Source: Acetobacteraceae bacterium (GTDB lineage: Bacteria; Pseudomonadota; Alphaproteobacteria; Acetobacterales; Acetobacteraceae). Taken from it: a stretch of 14,841 nt of DNA. The stretch lies in contig PLSZ01000363.1 of assembly GCA_003164305.1 (NCBI GenBank), forward strand, positions 13,787-28,627, given 5' to 3'. Position 1 is the first letter of the stretch; each line of letters opens with the position of its first letter. Positions 6,293-14,571 of this stretch are shown here, in pieces. A program made the translations under genes and the position numbers. Under the pieces are notes generated by a model. That model ran no database searches. It was not told the origin of the DNA and saw nothing but the letters and a program-made list of their open reading frames with translations.

Positions 6293-7186
6293 TCATCGCG
6301 CCCGTGCGATGAACGCGTCCGCGCGTTCCAGCACAAGCCGCGACAGTCGCGCCGTATTCGCGGTGTTGTAACCGATCGCCAACGGAATCGACGGCACCGA
6401 TCCGCGCAGATCGACACCCACCACCGAAGGCGGCAGCAGCCGCCGTGCATAGGCCGGCAGCAACGTAACCCCACCGGTCGACAGCACCAACGAGATCACC
6501 ATCGGCAGCGTTTCCGCTTCATGTGTCGGGACAAGGGAAAGCCCTGACCGCGACAGATAATCGTCGATAACGCGCCGTAACGCCGGAGCGAACGCCTTGG
6601 TGAAATTTATGAAGTTTTCTCGCGCGAGCTCGCCGATCGCGACGCCACCGTTCGACGACAACCGATGGCCGGACGGCACCAGCACGAACAATTCCTCATG
6701 GGCGATCACCTTAAAAGCCAACCCGCCCGTTTCGTCGCCCGGACGCAGAAACGCCACATCGACGCGCCCATCTGACAATCCTCGCATCAGTTCCGGTGAC
6801 GACGCGCTGTGAATAATCAACTCCGTGTTCAACAGCTCATCACGCAATGTCTCCATGATCCTGGGCAACCACTCCATTTCATAGCCAGTCAGGAAACCGA
6901 CGACGAATGGGGTCCGGGCCGGCCGCGCGGCGCGGCGCGTTGCCTCCCGCGCCACTTCGACCTGCGACAAAATCACTCGCGCGTGATCCAGCAACATCCG
7001 TCCCGCCGGGGTCAGTTCCAGCTCGCGCGGACCTCGGACAATCAGTTGGGCACCTAATTCCGTTTCCAGATCGCGGATCTGCCGGCTCAGAGACGGCTGC
7101 GCGGTGTGCAGCCGCTGTTCCGCGGCACGCGTGAAGTTGCCTTCCTCGGCGACCGCGACGAAATAGCGCAGGTGGCGAAGCTCCAT
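6293..7186 (-). CDS. LysR-family transcriptional regulator
   Basis: A 297-residue protein with a canonical LysR N-terminal winged helix-turn-helix: MELRHLRYFVAVAEEGNFTR, then AAEQRLHTAQPSLSRQIRDL with the recognition helix near residues 29-41. A linker helix (LDHARVILSQVEVAREATRRA) follows. The effector domain starts near FVVGFLTGYEMEWLPRIM, with SDGRVDVAFLRPGDE and STGGVTLLPAYARRL, as in LysR regulators of the BenM/CatR/HcaR type. The inducer is unknown. It is divergent from the dehydrogenase gene, from which its start is separated by 158 bases. That arrangement typically means it controls the neighbour and itself. The length is normal for the family. Confidence 0.93.
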   Translation of the reverse strand: MELRHLRYFVAVAEEGNFTRAAEQRLHTAQPSLSRQIRDLETELGAQLIVRGPRELELTPAGRMLLDHARVILSQVEVAREATRRAARPARTPFVVGFLTGYEMEWLPRIMETLRDELLNTELIIHSASSPELMRGLSDGRVDVAFLRPGDETGGLAFKVIAHEELFVLVPSGHRLSSNGGVAIGELARENFINFTKAFAPALRRVIDDYLSRSGLSLVPTHEAETLPMVISLVLSTGGVTLLPAYARRLLPPSVVGVDLRGSVPSIPLAIGYNTANTARLSRLVLERADAFIARAR

Positions 7187-7190
7187 TGCC

Positions 7191-7213
7191 GGCCATGCTT
7201 TCCAGGTATGGCC
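7191..7213. promoter_or_regulatory. Candidate LysR operator (GGCCAT-N11-ATGGCC)
   Basis: A perfect 6-bp dyad, GGCCAT (7191-7196) and ATGGCC (7208-7213), flanks 11 bases. It contains the T-N11-A core that LysR-type regulators recognise. It is 4 bases upstream of the lysR start codon, fitting negative autoregulation, and about 130 bases upstream of the divergent dehydrogenase. A second small dyad (GGCGC at 7271-7275 and GCGCC at 7281-7285) is in the same interval. Confidence 0.55.
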
Positions 7214-7344
7214 CGAAGCTTACAAAGTCTTTTTCCGCCGCGCCAGATCACCCTAATTGAGCAGCCACACGGCGCTTTCGGCGCCAAACCGGGCAAATCC
7301 ACCTTGGCGGTGCGATACCCAAACACGATCGAGGAGTGTTTTCC

Positions 7345-8091
7345 ATGACCGACCAGGTCGTTCTGATCACCGGCGCCCTCACCGGCATCGGCCGCGCCAC
7401 CGCTCTGGCGTTCGCCCGCGCCGGCGCCAGTGTCGTCATCTCCGGCCGCCGCGATGACGCGGGTCAGGCGCTGGCCGCCGAACTCAACGCGCTGAGCGGA
7501 TCCGCCGCGTATATTCGCGCCGACGTGCGCGACGATGACGCCGTGCGCGACCTGATCGATCGCACCGTCTCCCGCTTCGGCCACCTGGACGTGGCCGTCA
7601 ACAACGCCGGCACCGAAGGCAAACCCGGCCCGGTCACCGAGCAAACCGCCGAAAGCTACGCCGCCACCTTCGACACCAACGTCCTCGGCACCGTGCTGAG
7701 CATGAAGCACGAGATGCGCGTCATGCTGGCGCGAGGCCACGGCAGCATCATCAACATCTCCTCCACGATGGGACACAAGGGCGCGCCGGGCGCGTCGATC
7801 TACACCGCCAGCAAGCACGCGGTGGAAGGCCTGACGAAGTCCGCGGCGCTGGAAGGCGCGGCGCATGGCGTCCGTGTGAACGCCGTCGCGCCCGGCCCGG
7901 TCGAGACGGAGATGCTCAATCGTTTCACCGGCGACGCCGGCCGTAAGGCGGGCCTGGTCGCGGGCGTGCCGCTGAAGCGCGCCGGCGCGCCGGAGGAAAT
8001 CGCCCGCGCGATCGTGTTTCTCGCCTCCGATCAGGCGTCGTTCGTCACCGGCCAGATCGTTTCGGTCGATGGCGGAAAGTCGGCACAGTAA
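7345..8091 (+). CDS. Short-chain dehydrogenase/reductase (classical SDR)
   Basis: A 248-residue classical SDR. The cofactor motif TGALTGIG is at residues 9-16, NNAG at 86-89, an Asn in TNVLG at 112, catalytic Ser140 (INISS), Tyr153 and Lys157 (YTASK), and PGPVETEM after the active site. Arg36-Arg37 after the second strand (ISGRR) suggests preference for NADP(H). The C-terminus has FVTGQIVSVDGG, the standard SDR ending. The substrate cannot be told from sequence. The ATG at 7345 has a GAGGAG ribosome site at 7331-7336; a GTG at 7336 in the same frame would lack one. It is divergent from the LysR gene and likely its target. Confidence 0.93.
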   Translation: MTDQVVLITGALTGIGRATALAFARAGASVVISGRRDDAGQALAAELNALSGSAAYIRADVRDDDAVRDLIDRTVSRFGHLDVAVNNAGTEGKPGPVTEQTAESYAATFDTNVLGTVLSMKHEMRVMLARGHGSIINISSTMGHKGAPGASIYTASKHAVEGLTKSAALEGAAHGVRVNAVAPGPVETEMLNRFTGDAGRKAGLVAGVPLKRAGAPEEIARAIVFLASDQASFVTGQIVSVDGGKSAQ

Positions 8092-8142
8092 CGAACCCCG
8101 CATTGAGCAGGCTCATCGGCGGCAATCCCTGTGCTTCGACCG

Positions 8143-8172
8143 ATGGTCCGGTCGAGCCGGACCATGACGATT
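8143..8172. repeat. REP-like palindrome between convergent genes
   Basis: A perfect 9-bp stem ATGGTCCGG (8143-8151) pairs with CCGGACCAT (8157-8165) over the loop TCGAG, followed by GACGAT. The same 24 bases (8149-8172) recur at 12560-12583 apart from the last base or so. It sits between the convergent dehydrogenase and tamB genes. No T-tract follows, so it is not a standard terminator, though it may act as a bidirectional transcript end. Confidence 0.75.
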
Positions 8173-8199
8173 GAAGAACGGATCGAAATGCCATCACCT

Positions 8200-11100
8200 T
8201 CAATACTGGAACTGGTACTTCAATCCGATCGACGCGCCATTGGTGCTGCCCGCGGCGGTCGCCGCCGATGACGCCGTTCCCGCGGTCGTCTCCAACTTCA
8301 GGCCCTTGGTGATATCGATCTGCACCGTCGCCTGCGTGTCGCCGCCGGAGACGCTCTGCGAAGCACCCAGCCGCACCCTCGGCGCGATATAACGTCCGGC
8401 CTGCAACGACGCGCCACCGCTCGAGTCGCTCCCGACGGACAACTGATCCAGTCCCAGACTGGTGCGCAATTTCTCCAGCGGATCGCCGATCGGGGACCCG
8501 ATCCCAGACAACGACGCCAGCGCGGAGGCGATTTCCGCCAACTGGAACGGCGTCAGCGAGGATTTGCTGGAGTTGAACAGCAACTGCGACAGGATCTCGT
8601 CCTGTGGCAGTTCGGGCACGCTGGACAGCACGATCTTCGGGTTCTTCACGTCGCCGCTGATGGTCAGCGTGGCGGTCAGCGCCGCCGTCACGGAGGTGGC
8701 GACCAGTTTCAGTTGCGGATTGGTCAGGCCCGCGCCAGAGAAATCGATCGTGCCGTCCGTCATGTTCAGCGTCTGCCCGACGATGGCGAAGGTGCCGCGC
8801 CGCAGGTGTAACCCGCCCTGAGGCAGGGGATTGGCCGCCGTGCCCGCGAACACGATCCGGCCGCCCAGTTCGGCGTCCACGCCGCGGCCGCGGATGTAGA
8901 CGCGCGCCGGCGCGTCCAGCGTCAGATTCAAGGCGATGTCCGGCATCGCGGAGGCCGGCTGCGCTGGTTTCGGCGGCGGAGCATTGGCGTCACGCACCGG
9001 CAATACCGCGATGGTGGGCGGCAGTTTCTCCGGCACCTGGATTTCGGCTTCGCTGACCCGCAGGGTGCCACCCAACGTCAGCGAGCCACCGGCCGCGCCG
9101 CGCACCGACAGATCGGCGTCGGCCATCGCGGTCGCCAGGTCGGTCGCCAACAGGCGGGCATCGTTGGCCTTCAGCGTCAGATCGACGGCGGGCATCGCGG
9201 TCAGCCCTCCGGCGAGGCCGATCGTTCCGGCGGCGGAGACCGTCCCGGTGCCGGCCGCGCCGGTGAACCGTTCGATCCGGATCGTGTCTCCGTCAGCCAG
9301 GATCGTCGCGGCGATGGACGTGATGTGCACGCCCAGGCTGACATCCTGGAAATCGCCGCCAGACATGCGCACCGTGCCGCTGGTGCGCGGCCGAGCCACC
9401 GTGCCGCCGATCCCCACCGCCAGGTCAAGCATGCCGCGCGCACTCATTCCCTGAGCCTGGATCAGCGGATTGACCATCGCTACATCGATCGCGCCGCCAA
9501 CCCGCAGATCCAACGGGCCGATGAACGCGGTAGGAACCACGCCGGTCAGCGTGACATTCGACGTCCCGGCGCCAAGCCTGGCGTCCAGCCGCGCGGTCGT
9601 TCCCGCCAGCGTCGCGGCGACCGTCACATTGGCCGGCGGCAACGCCCTGCCCGACCCGGAACGCAGTCTCACACGTGACGCGGTGAGACGGACGGTCCCC
9701 GCGGGACGGGCGGTGGTCCCGGTCAGCCGCGCCTCTCCCGCGATCGTTCCGTCAGCCGCGAACGCGGGCGCGGCGATGGCGAAAATATCCGCCGGGAGGT
9801 TGGCCAGAGTCGCTCGCAGATCCAGCGCGTCCGCCGTGCGCCCCGAGCCGACGCCGCCAGCCAGATCGAGCGTGCCCTGACGAAAGCCCAGAGCCAGCCG
9901 ATCAACCGAGACGCCGCGCGCGAAACCGATCTTAGCAGGGGCGAGCAGATTGACCGTCTCGCGGGCCCAGTACCCGCGCAATGAAGCCAGGGACAGCGTG
10001 CGGGCCGAGGTATCCAGCCGGCCCGCGCCTTGAAGCCGGGCGGGTGCGCCATGCAAATCCGGCGTCTCGGCGGTGAGTGTCAACACGACAGCTTTCAGCG
10101 GACCGGCGGCGGTCATCCGGGCCGTGGCGCGCAGGCCATTGGCGGTCAAACCATCCAGCGCCAGCGAGCCATCGACAACCGGATTGCCGCCCGGATCAGT
10201 GATCGTCGCCTGAAGCGTGGATTTCGCGACCGACGCGGTGCCCGGCAAGCTCGCGCCGGTGATCACGGCCGTGATCCGGGTGGCTTCGGGCACGGCGTCC
10301 ACCGAAGCGGACAGGCTGCCCACGATCGGTTGCCCCAACAGCGGCGCGAGGTCCGCCAGCCGCGGCATCGCCAACGTGATCTTGCCCGTTGGCAACGTCG
10401 CGCCCGCCGCGAGGTCCAGCGTGCCCCCGGCCGTCAGGCTCTTCCAGGCGGCGCTGTCGATGACGAAACGCAGGTCGCCGTCGTGGCGCTCGGCGGCTAT
10501 GGCGACCGACAGCGGCGCGCCCAGAACGGTGCCTTGCGCGGTCACCTGTCCCGATGGGGTGTTCGGCAGTCCCGTGAGGCTCAGTCGCGCCGAAATCTGA
10601 TCCACGTGGTTCCCCTGCTGGCTCCCCTGGCCGGAGACGTCGCCGGTCAGGTCGGCGGTCACGGCCAGAGCGTCCGGCGGGCCACCGACATGGCCGTGGC
10701 CTTCGGCCTGGCCCGATATCCCGGGGCGGACCGCGCTCAGGTCGGTCAGCGCCAAATTCCAGTCGGCGTTGACCTGGCCCCCGGCAAAGGTCCCGTTGGC
10801 CGATGCGTCGAACGCGCCGCCGGTCAGCGTCAGGCGGGTCACCGTGACGTCCTCGCCACGCAGCGTGGCGGCCAGATCGATCGAGCCATTGAGACCGACG
10901 ATCGCCGGTGCCGGATCGATGCCGCCGGTGATCCCGATCCCACCCTTCACCGCCACCTCGATCGCGCCGTTGCTCCGCGACGCGTCGATGTCGAGCGCGG
11001 TCTGGCCGCGCAGATCGATCCCGCCGATCGCCGCGAGCGGCGCGAGATCGGGGACCGTCACCTTCACATGTCCTCGCTCCCCCGCGATCTCCGCCGTGCC

Positions 11101-12354
11101 CTGGGCGGAAAACAACGTGTGCTGAAGGGTGAACGCGACGGGTTGCGTGGCCAGGGTCAGATGCGCGGTCGCGTCCAGCGTCAGCGGGCCGCTCGCCAAA
11201 ATATCCGGGGATGGGCCCGGTAGGTGGATGCCATCGACCGTGGCGTGGAGTTCGACGTTGCCGTCCGCCGCCCCCGCGACGGTCGCGCGCACGGCGCCGA
11301 TCGAGGCTCCGGCCGCGGTCAGCCGGTCGGCCGCCAGGGTGCCCGACGCCTCCGGCCGCGCGAACGGGCCATGCACGGTGCCCTGTAGTTGGATCGACGA
11401 CCAACCCATGCCCGGCCGCGGTGTCATCGCGGGCGCGGTCGCGGACACCGCCAGATTCGCCCCGCGATTTCGCAAATCGACCGTGCCGTTCAGGCTGCCG
11501 CGCAAATCCCCCGCCACGATCGTGGCGTTCGTGGCCAGCGCGTCGGTCGGACCGTCCGCCGACATCGCGATCCCGATCGCGCCAAGGTCCGGCAGGTTGG
11601 CAAGGCCGGCGAGCAGCCCTTTCGGCCCCTCGACCACCGAGACCGATGCGTGCACGCGCGCCCCGTACATCGCCACCTCAGCCACGTAATGATCGGGAAC
11701 CCCGTGCTCCGCCGCGGCGCCCTCCACCGTCGTCCCTTTCGTCGTCGCCCCTTTCGCCGTCGTCCCGTTTGGCGCCGCCTCAGCGGGCGCCCTGTCAGCG
11801 GGCGCCAACGCTATGACCGCCAGGTGCGCCTCTCCTGTGTCCGGCGCGGCGAACGCCCCTGACCCGGCCACGGTCAAGACGAGTGGCCGGCCCGCCACAG
11901 CCGAAGCCACCTCAAGCCGCTCGATGCGCAAATGGGACAGTGCCAGCCGCAATGGGGGCAGGCTGGTCTCGCCGGATGACTCGCCAGACGAGGCGGAGGG
12001 CAACCGGACGACCGTCACGCGACCGGCGTTCAGGGTGTCGATCAGAAGTTGGCCCCCCACCAGGCGCCGCGGCGACCAATCCAGGTCGGCGTCATCGATC
12101 GTGAGCCAGATTCCGTCGGCATCCGCCAGGTCCAGCCGCCCAACCCGCAACGCGTCGGGAAAGCGGCCCGCGAGGCCTTCCATCCGCACCGTCCCGTGGG
12201 TCAGCGAGGCGGTCAGCGTCTCGATCAAGCGCCGACCCGGCGGGGTATTGGCGCCGATCAGCACCACCACCGCCAAAAGCAGCGGAACTCCGGCCAGCAC
12301 GGCCAGCAAACAGGCGACGCCGCGGAAAATTCGGGCCGTCATGAGCCAGAGCAT
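8200..12354 (-). CDS. tamB: Translocation and assembly module protein TamB
   Basis: A 1384-residue AsmA-like envelope protein. Residues 10-35 form one N-terminal membrane anchor (GVACLLAVLAGVPLLLAVVV). The body is a long series of beta-rich repeats expected to form the periplasmic groove that spans to the outer membrane. The C-terminal TamB (DUF490) domain carries RRGTFAIVGQTLNMTDGTID, LTISGDVKNPKIVLSS and DEILSQLLF (1252-1260). It ends GLKYQFQY with a terminal aromatic residue. TamB works with TamA in outer-membrane protein insertion and lipid transport. The length is in the usual range (about 1250-1500). A downstream Met5 is an alternative start; neither has a clear ribosome site. A low-complexity insert is at residues 197-216. 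It lies downstream of tamA on the same strand but is separated from it by 384 bases. Confidence 0.93.
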   Translation of the reverse strand: MLWLMTARIFRGVACLLAVLAGVPLLLAVVVLIGANTPPGRRLIETLTASLTHGTVRMEGLAGRFPDALRVGRLDLADADGIWLTIDDADLDWSPRRLVGGQLLIDTLNAGRVTVVRLPSASSGESSGETSLPPLRLALSHLRIERLEVASAVAGRPLVLTVAGSGAFAAPDTGEAHLAVIALAPADRAPAEAAPNGTTAKGATTKGTTVEGAAAEHGVPDHYVAEVAMYGARVHASVSVVEGPKGLLAGLANLPDLGAIGIAMSADGPTDALATNATIVAGDLRGSLNGTVDLRNRGANLAVSATAPAMTPRPGMGWSSIQLQGTVHGPFARPEASGTLAADRLTAAGASIGAVRATVAGAADGNVELHATVDGIHLPGPSPDILASGPLTLDATAHLTLATQPVAFTLQHTLFSAQGTAEIAGERGHVKVTVPDLAPLAAIGGIDLRGQTALDIDASRSNGAIEVAVKGGIGITGGIDPAPAIVGLNGSIDLAATLRGEDVTVTRLTLTGGAFDASANGTFAGGQVNADWNLALTDLSAVRPGISGQAEGHGHVGGPPDALAVTADLTGDVSGQGSQQGNHVDQISARLSLTGLPNTPSGQVTAQGTVLGAPLSVAIAAERHDGDLRFVIDSAAWKSLTAGGTLDLAAGATLPTGKITLAMPRLADLAPLLGQPIVGSLSASVDAVPEATRITAVITGASLPGTASVAKSTLQATITDPGGNPVVDGSLALDGLTANGLRATARMTAAGPLKAVVLTLTAETPDLHGAPARLQGAGRLDTSARTLSLASLRGYWARETVNLLAPAKIGFARGVSVDRLALGFRQGTLDLAGGVGSGRTADALDLRATLANLPADIFAIAAPAFAADGTIAGEARLTGTTARPAGTVRLTASRVRLRSGSGRALPPANVTVAATLAGTTARLDARLGAGTSNVTLTGVVPTAFIGPLDLRVGGAIDVAMVNPLIQAQGMSARGMLDLAVGIGGTVARPRTSGTVRMSGGDFQDVSLGVHITSIAATILADGDTIRIERFTGAAGTGTVSAAGTIGLAGGLTAMPAVDLTLKANDARLLATDLATAMADADLSVRGAAGGSLTLGGTLRVSEAEIQVPEKLPPTIAVLPVRDANAPPPKPAQPASAMPDIALNLTLDAPARVYIRGRGVDAELGGRIVFAGTAANPLPQGGLHLRRGTFAIVGQTLNMTDGTIDFSGAGLTNPQLKLVATSVTAALTATLTISGDVKNPKIVLSSVPELPQDEILSQLLFNSSKSSLTPFQLAEIASALASLSGIGSPIGDPLEKLRTSLGLDQLSVGSDSSGGASLQAGRYIAPRVRLGASQSVSGGDTQATVQIDITKGLKLETTAGTASSAATAAGSTNGASIGLKYQFQY
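11707..11766 (-). repeat. tamB: 15-bp tandem repeat inside tamB
   Basis: Four degenerate 15-bp units encode GTTAK, GATTK, GTTVE and GAAAE (residues 197-216). They are flanked by an Ala/Pro-rich stretch (PADRAPAEAAP). This looks like slippage-driven expansion of a surface linker between beta-repeats. The frame stays open. Confidence 0.7.
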
Positions 12355-12418
12355 CCGAAGGGGCGACAGCGCATGGGCATCAGGACAACCGCTGTCCAGC
12401 GCGGGTTCTTCGCTTTAT

Positions 12419-12441
12419 CGTCATGCCCGGGCTTGATCCCG
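12419..12441. repeat. REP-like half palindrome (CCCGGGCTTGATCCCG type)
   Basis: CGTCATGCCCGGGCTTGATC continuing CCG, with a short CGGG/CCCG stem. It begins with the same CGTCATG as the palindrome at 12488 and appears to be a diverged, partly truncated relative. It resembles a palindrome type I recall as frequent in alphaproteobacterial genomes (CGTCATGCCCGGGCTTG...). Confidence 0.6.
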
Positions 12442-12486
12442 TTGGCGCTACAATGGCGTCAAGGATGGAACGGCTCCGTTCGTCAC

Positions 12487-12582
12487 TCGTCATGGTCCGG
12501 CTCGACCGGATCATCGGTGTCTCCAGAATCGCTCTCACCGGTGTGATTGTGCTGATGGCCCGGTCGAGCCGGACCATGACGA
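12487..12582. repeat. Pair of inverted REP-like palindromes (BIME/REPIN-like)
   Basis: Two palindromes face each other. 12488-12509 (CGTCATGGTCCGGCTCGACC and GG) is the exact reverse complement of 12560-12581, 22 of 22, and the match extends one base outward on each side. Each arm is itself a hairpin: ATGGTCCGG with CCGGATCAT at 12492-12514, and ATGGCCCGG with CCGGACCAT at 12555-12577. Each hairpin has one wobble mismatch. Such inverted REP doublets are the mobile unit in REPIN-type systems, where a RAYT transposase acts in trans. None is encoded here. Confidence 0.7.
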
Positions 12583-12653
12583 TGGAAGGAGCGTACCCCA
12601 TCGCTCGCAACGCGCACCGAGAACAATTTCGACACTCGGGGGGCTTGCACGGA

Positions 12654-12674
12654 TGCTCGGGTCGAGCCCGAGCA
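12654..12674. repeat. REP-like palindrome variant with covarying stem
   Basis: TGCTCGGG (12654-12661) pairs perfectly with CCCGAGCA (12667-12674) over the same TCGAG loop found at 8152 and 12564. The same GGACGG-like 3' context follows. The stem sequence differs from the other copies but keeps pairing. Confidence 0.6.
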
Positions 12675-12738
12675 GGACGGTGGGGGTCATTTCGACCTCG
12701 CCGGGCGGCTGTCCTGATGCGCATGGGGCGACAGCGCA

Positions 12739-14571
12739 TCAGAAAGCCTGTCCAATCCCGATATACACCTCGAACGAATCGCCTCCTGGTTCACGGTTCA
12801 CCGGCACGGCGAAATCCAGCCGGATGGGTCCGATCGAGGTGTAATAGCGCAGGCCGGCGCCGGCACCGACGCGCCAGCTTTCGGTGAACGGCTTGCCGTC
12901 GGCGCTGGCCTGGCCGGCATCGACGAACACCGCCGCGCCCCAGCTTTCCAGGAAACGCTGGCGGAACTCCACGGAACCGGCGGACACGGCGGTGGCGCCG
13001 GTGGGCTTGCCGTCGGGGAACATCGGTCCGATCGACTGGTAGCGGAAACCTCGGACGGTGGCGCTGCCTCCGGCGTACAGCCGCTGATCCGGCGGCAGGC
13101 CGAACACGCCAACCCCGGACGCCTGCGCCACCAGGCCACGCAATGCCAGCACGCCGCGGCCGTTACCTTCCAGATCGAAGTAAGTCGAGCCCGAGAGTTG
13201 CGTGATCGCGTAAAACCCGCCTGGATTGATGAACGACCGGGTCGGCGTGACCGACAGCGCCGCGCGCACGCCGTTCGCCGGGTCGAGCAGGCTTTTCGTG
13301 GTGTCGAATTTCAACGTTACGGGCACGCCCACGAGCGCGTAGGGCCGTTCGGCGCCCTCCTGGGTGATTTGTTCCTCCTCCGCCATCAATCCGACCTGGA
13401 GCGACCAGTGCGGCGAGAGCTTCCGCGTGACCCCGATGCGCTGGATCAGGGCCTTCTGGTCGTAGGGGATCAGACTCTGGTCGATCGCGCTCAGGCTGAT
13501 TTCCAACTGCTGGTCGTGCGCCAGGAAACTCGGCCTGATGAACTGCGCGGTCAGTTGGCCACCCGGTTTGGTGGTCGCGTCGCCGCCCAGTTGAATGGCG
13601 CCGGAGATGTTGAGTTGCTCGGCGCCGCCGAACAGGTTGCGATGGTGCCAGGCGGCGGTGAGGCTGGCCCCCAGATCGGTGGAATACGCGGCGCCGAGAT
13701 CGACGGCGTGGCGCTTCTGTTCCTCGACATCGACCTGCAACGGCAGATCGCCGTTCGCGTCGAGTTGTTCAGCCGGAACGATGCGGACCGACGCGAAGAC
13801 GCCCAGGGACAGCAGGTCCTCGCGGGCTTTTTCGATCTCGGAGGGGCTGAACGGTTGACCAGGCGCAAGCAGCAGGCGGCGGCGCATGAAGGCCTCGCTC
13901 ACGTCGCGCAGGCCGGTGAAGCGGATGGCGCCCAGGTCGGCGCGGGGGCCGGTGGCGACCAGGAACGCGACGTCGATGGTGCGTCGGTCACGATGCAGCA
14001 GGGCGTCCGGCAGCGTGACCGTGGCGAGCGGATAGCTGGCCTCCCGCAGCGCGCCGAGCAATTGATCCCGCGCCGCCAGCACGTTCGCCGCGATGGCGGG
14101 CTGGCCCTGGGCGATGCTCAGCGCGGGTGTGAAACCAGGAGGCAGCGGGCCAGTGACGGTCACGTGGCCAAGACGGAACACCGGGCCGGGATCGATGGTG
14201 ACGACGACCGGGACCGGTGGGGCGGCGGGGGCGTGGTCGATGGTGTCCGGCAGGCCTGGATCGTCCAGTTGGATGGCGTTGACGGTCACCGTGATCTTGC
14301 CGGCGTAATGGCCGTAAGCGCGCAACGCGGTCTGGAAGCGGGCTTCGTCGTCGCGGGCCCGTTGCGTCAATGCGAACCCGCCAACCGGCGCTTTGTCCTG
14401 CAGCGTGATGAGGGTCGCACTGTCCTTGAGCGCCGCGTCCAGGCCGGGATCGCCGGTCGGTTTCAGGTCGACTGTGTAAGGTTGCGGATCGGCGGCGAGC
14501 GCATGTTGCCCCAAACTGAGGAACAGCGTCAGAAGAGCCGCGGTCCGGCGGAGGAAGGGGAAGCGGCGCAT
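12739..14571 (-). CDS. tamA: Translocation and assembly module outer-membrane protein TamA
   Basis: An Omp85/BamA-superfamily protein, 610 residues from the chosen ATG at 14571. That start gives a clean signal peptide (MRRFPFLRRTAALLTLFLSL, then cleavage after ALA at 24-26). An ATG at 14697 would put a polar 42-residue stretch in front of it. Three POTRA-like domains follow at about 32-105, 118-200 and 215-305, the last with ADLGAIRFTGLRDVSEAFMRRR. The 16-strand barrel runs to the end and includes the family motif VRGFRY near 506-510 and a terminal beta-signal ending IGIGQAF with the C-terminal Phe. TamA sits in the outer membrane and works with TamB, encoded next on the same strand. The ribosome site is weak (CCGGA next to the ATG). 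Confidence 0.9.
   Translation of the reverse strand: MRRFPFLRRTAALLTLFLSLGQHALAADPQPYTVDLKPTGDPGLDAALKDSATLITLQDKAPVGGFALTQRARDDEARFQTALRAYGHYAGKITVTVNAIQLDDPGLPDTIDHAPAAPPVPVVVTIDPGPVFRLGHVTVTGPLPPGFTPALSIAQGQPAIAANVLAARDQLLGALREASYPLATVTLPDALLHRDRRTIDVAFLVATGPRADLGAIRFTGLRDVSEAFMRRRLLLAPGQPFSPSEIEKAREDLLSLGVFASVRIVPAEQLDANGDLPLQVDVEEQKRHAVDLGAAYSTDLGASLTAAWHHRNLFGGAEQLNISGAIQLGGDATTKPGGQLTAQFIRPSFLAHDQQLEISLSAIDQSLIPYDQKALIQRIGVTRKLSPHWSLQVGLMAEEEQITQEGAERPYALVGVPVTLKFDTTKSLLDPANGVRAALSVTPTRSFINPGGFYAITQLSGSTYFDLEGNGRGVLALRGLVAQASGVGVFGLPPDQRLYAGGSATVRGFRYQSIGPMFPDGKPTGATAVSAGSVEFRQRFLESWGAAVFVDAGQASADGKPFTESWRVGAGAGLRYYTSIGPIRLDFAVPVNREPGGDSFEVYIGIGQAF

Larger units (their letters stand above)
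12360..12739. mobile_element. MITE-like / REP-composite insertion between tamA and tamB
   Basis: The 15-bp direct repeat GGGGCGACAGCGCAT occurs at 12360-12374 and again at 12725-12739. Just inside, 12372-12392 (CATGGGCATCAGGACA and on) is an inverted match, 19 of 21, to 12705-12725. The enclosed 350 bases have no gene but hold four REP-like palindromes. Direct repeats outside and inverted repeats inside are the signature of a transposed non-autonomous element. The right copy ends at the tamA stop and the left copy is 5 bases before the tamB start. Removing one repeat plus the interior would leave tamA and tamB about 20 bases apart. No transposase is present. A 15-bp target duplication would be long, so recombination between short repeats is an alternative. 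Confidence 0.55.

Noticed and set aside
8143..8165. Rho-independent terminator for the dehydrogenase
   Set aside because: The stem is perfect but no T-tract follows on either strand, and the sequence recurs at 12555, so it is better explained as a dispersed palindrome.
10030..11223. Long open frame (397 codons) on the + strand opposite tamB
   Set aside because: Arg/Gly/Ala-rich composition with no domain, lying fully antisense to the conserved tamB frame. Long antisense frames are expected at this GC content.
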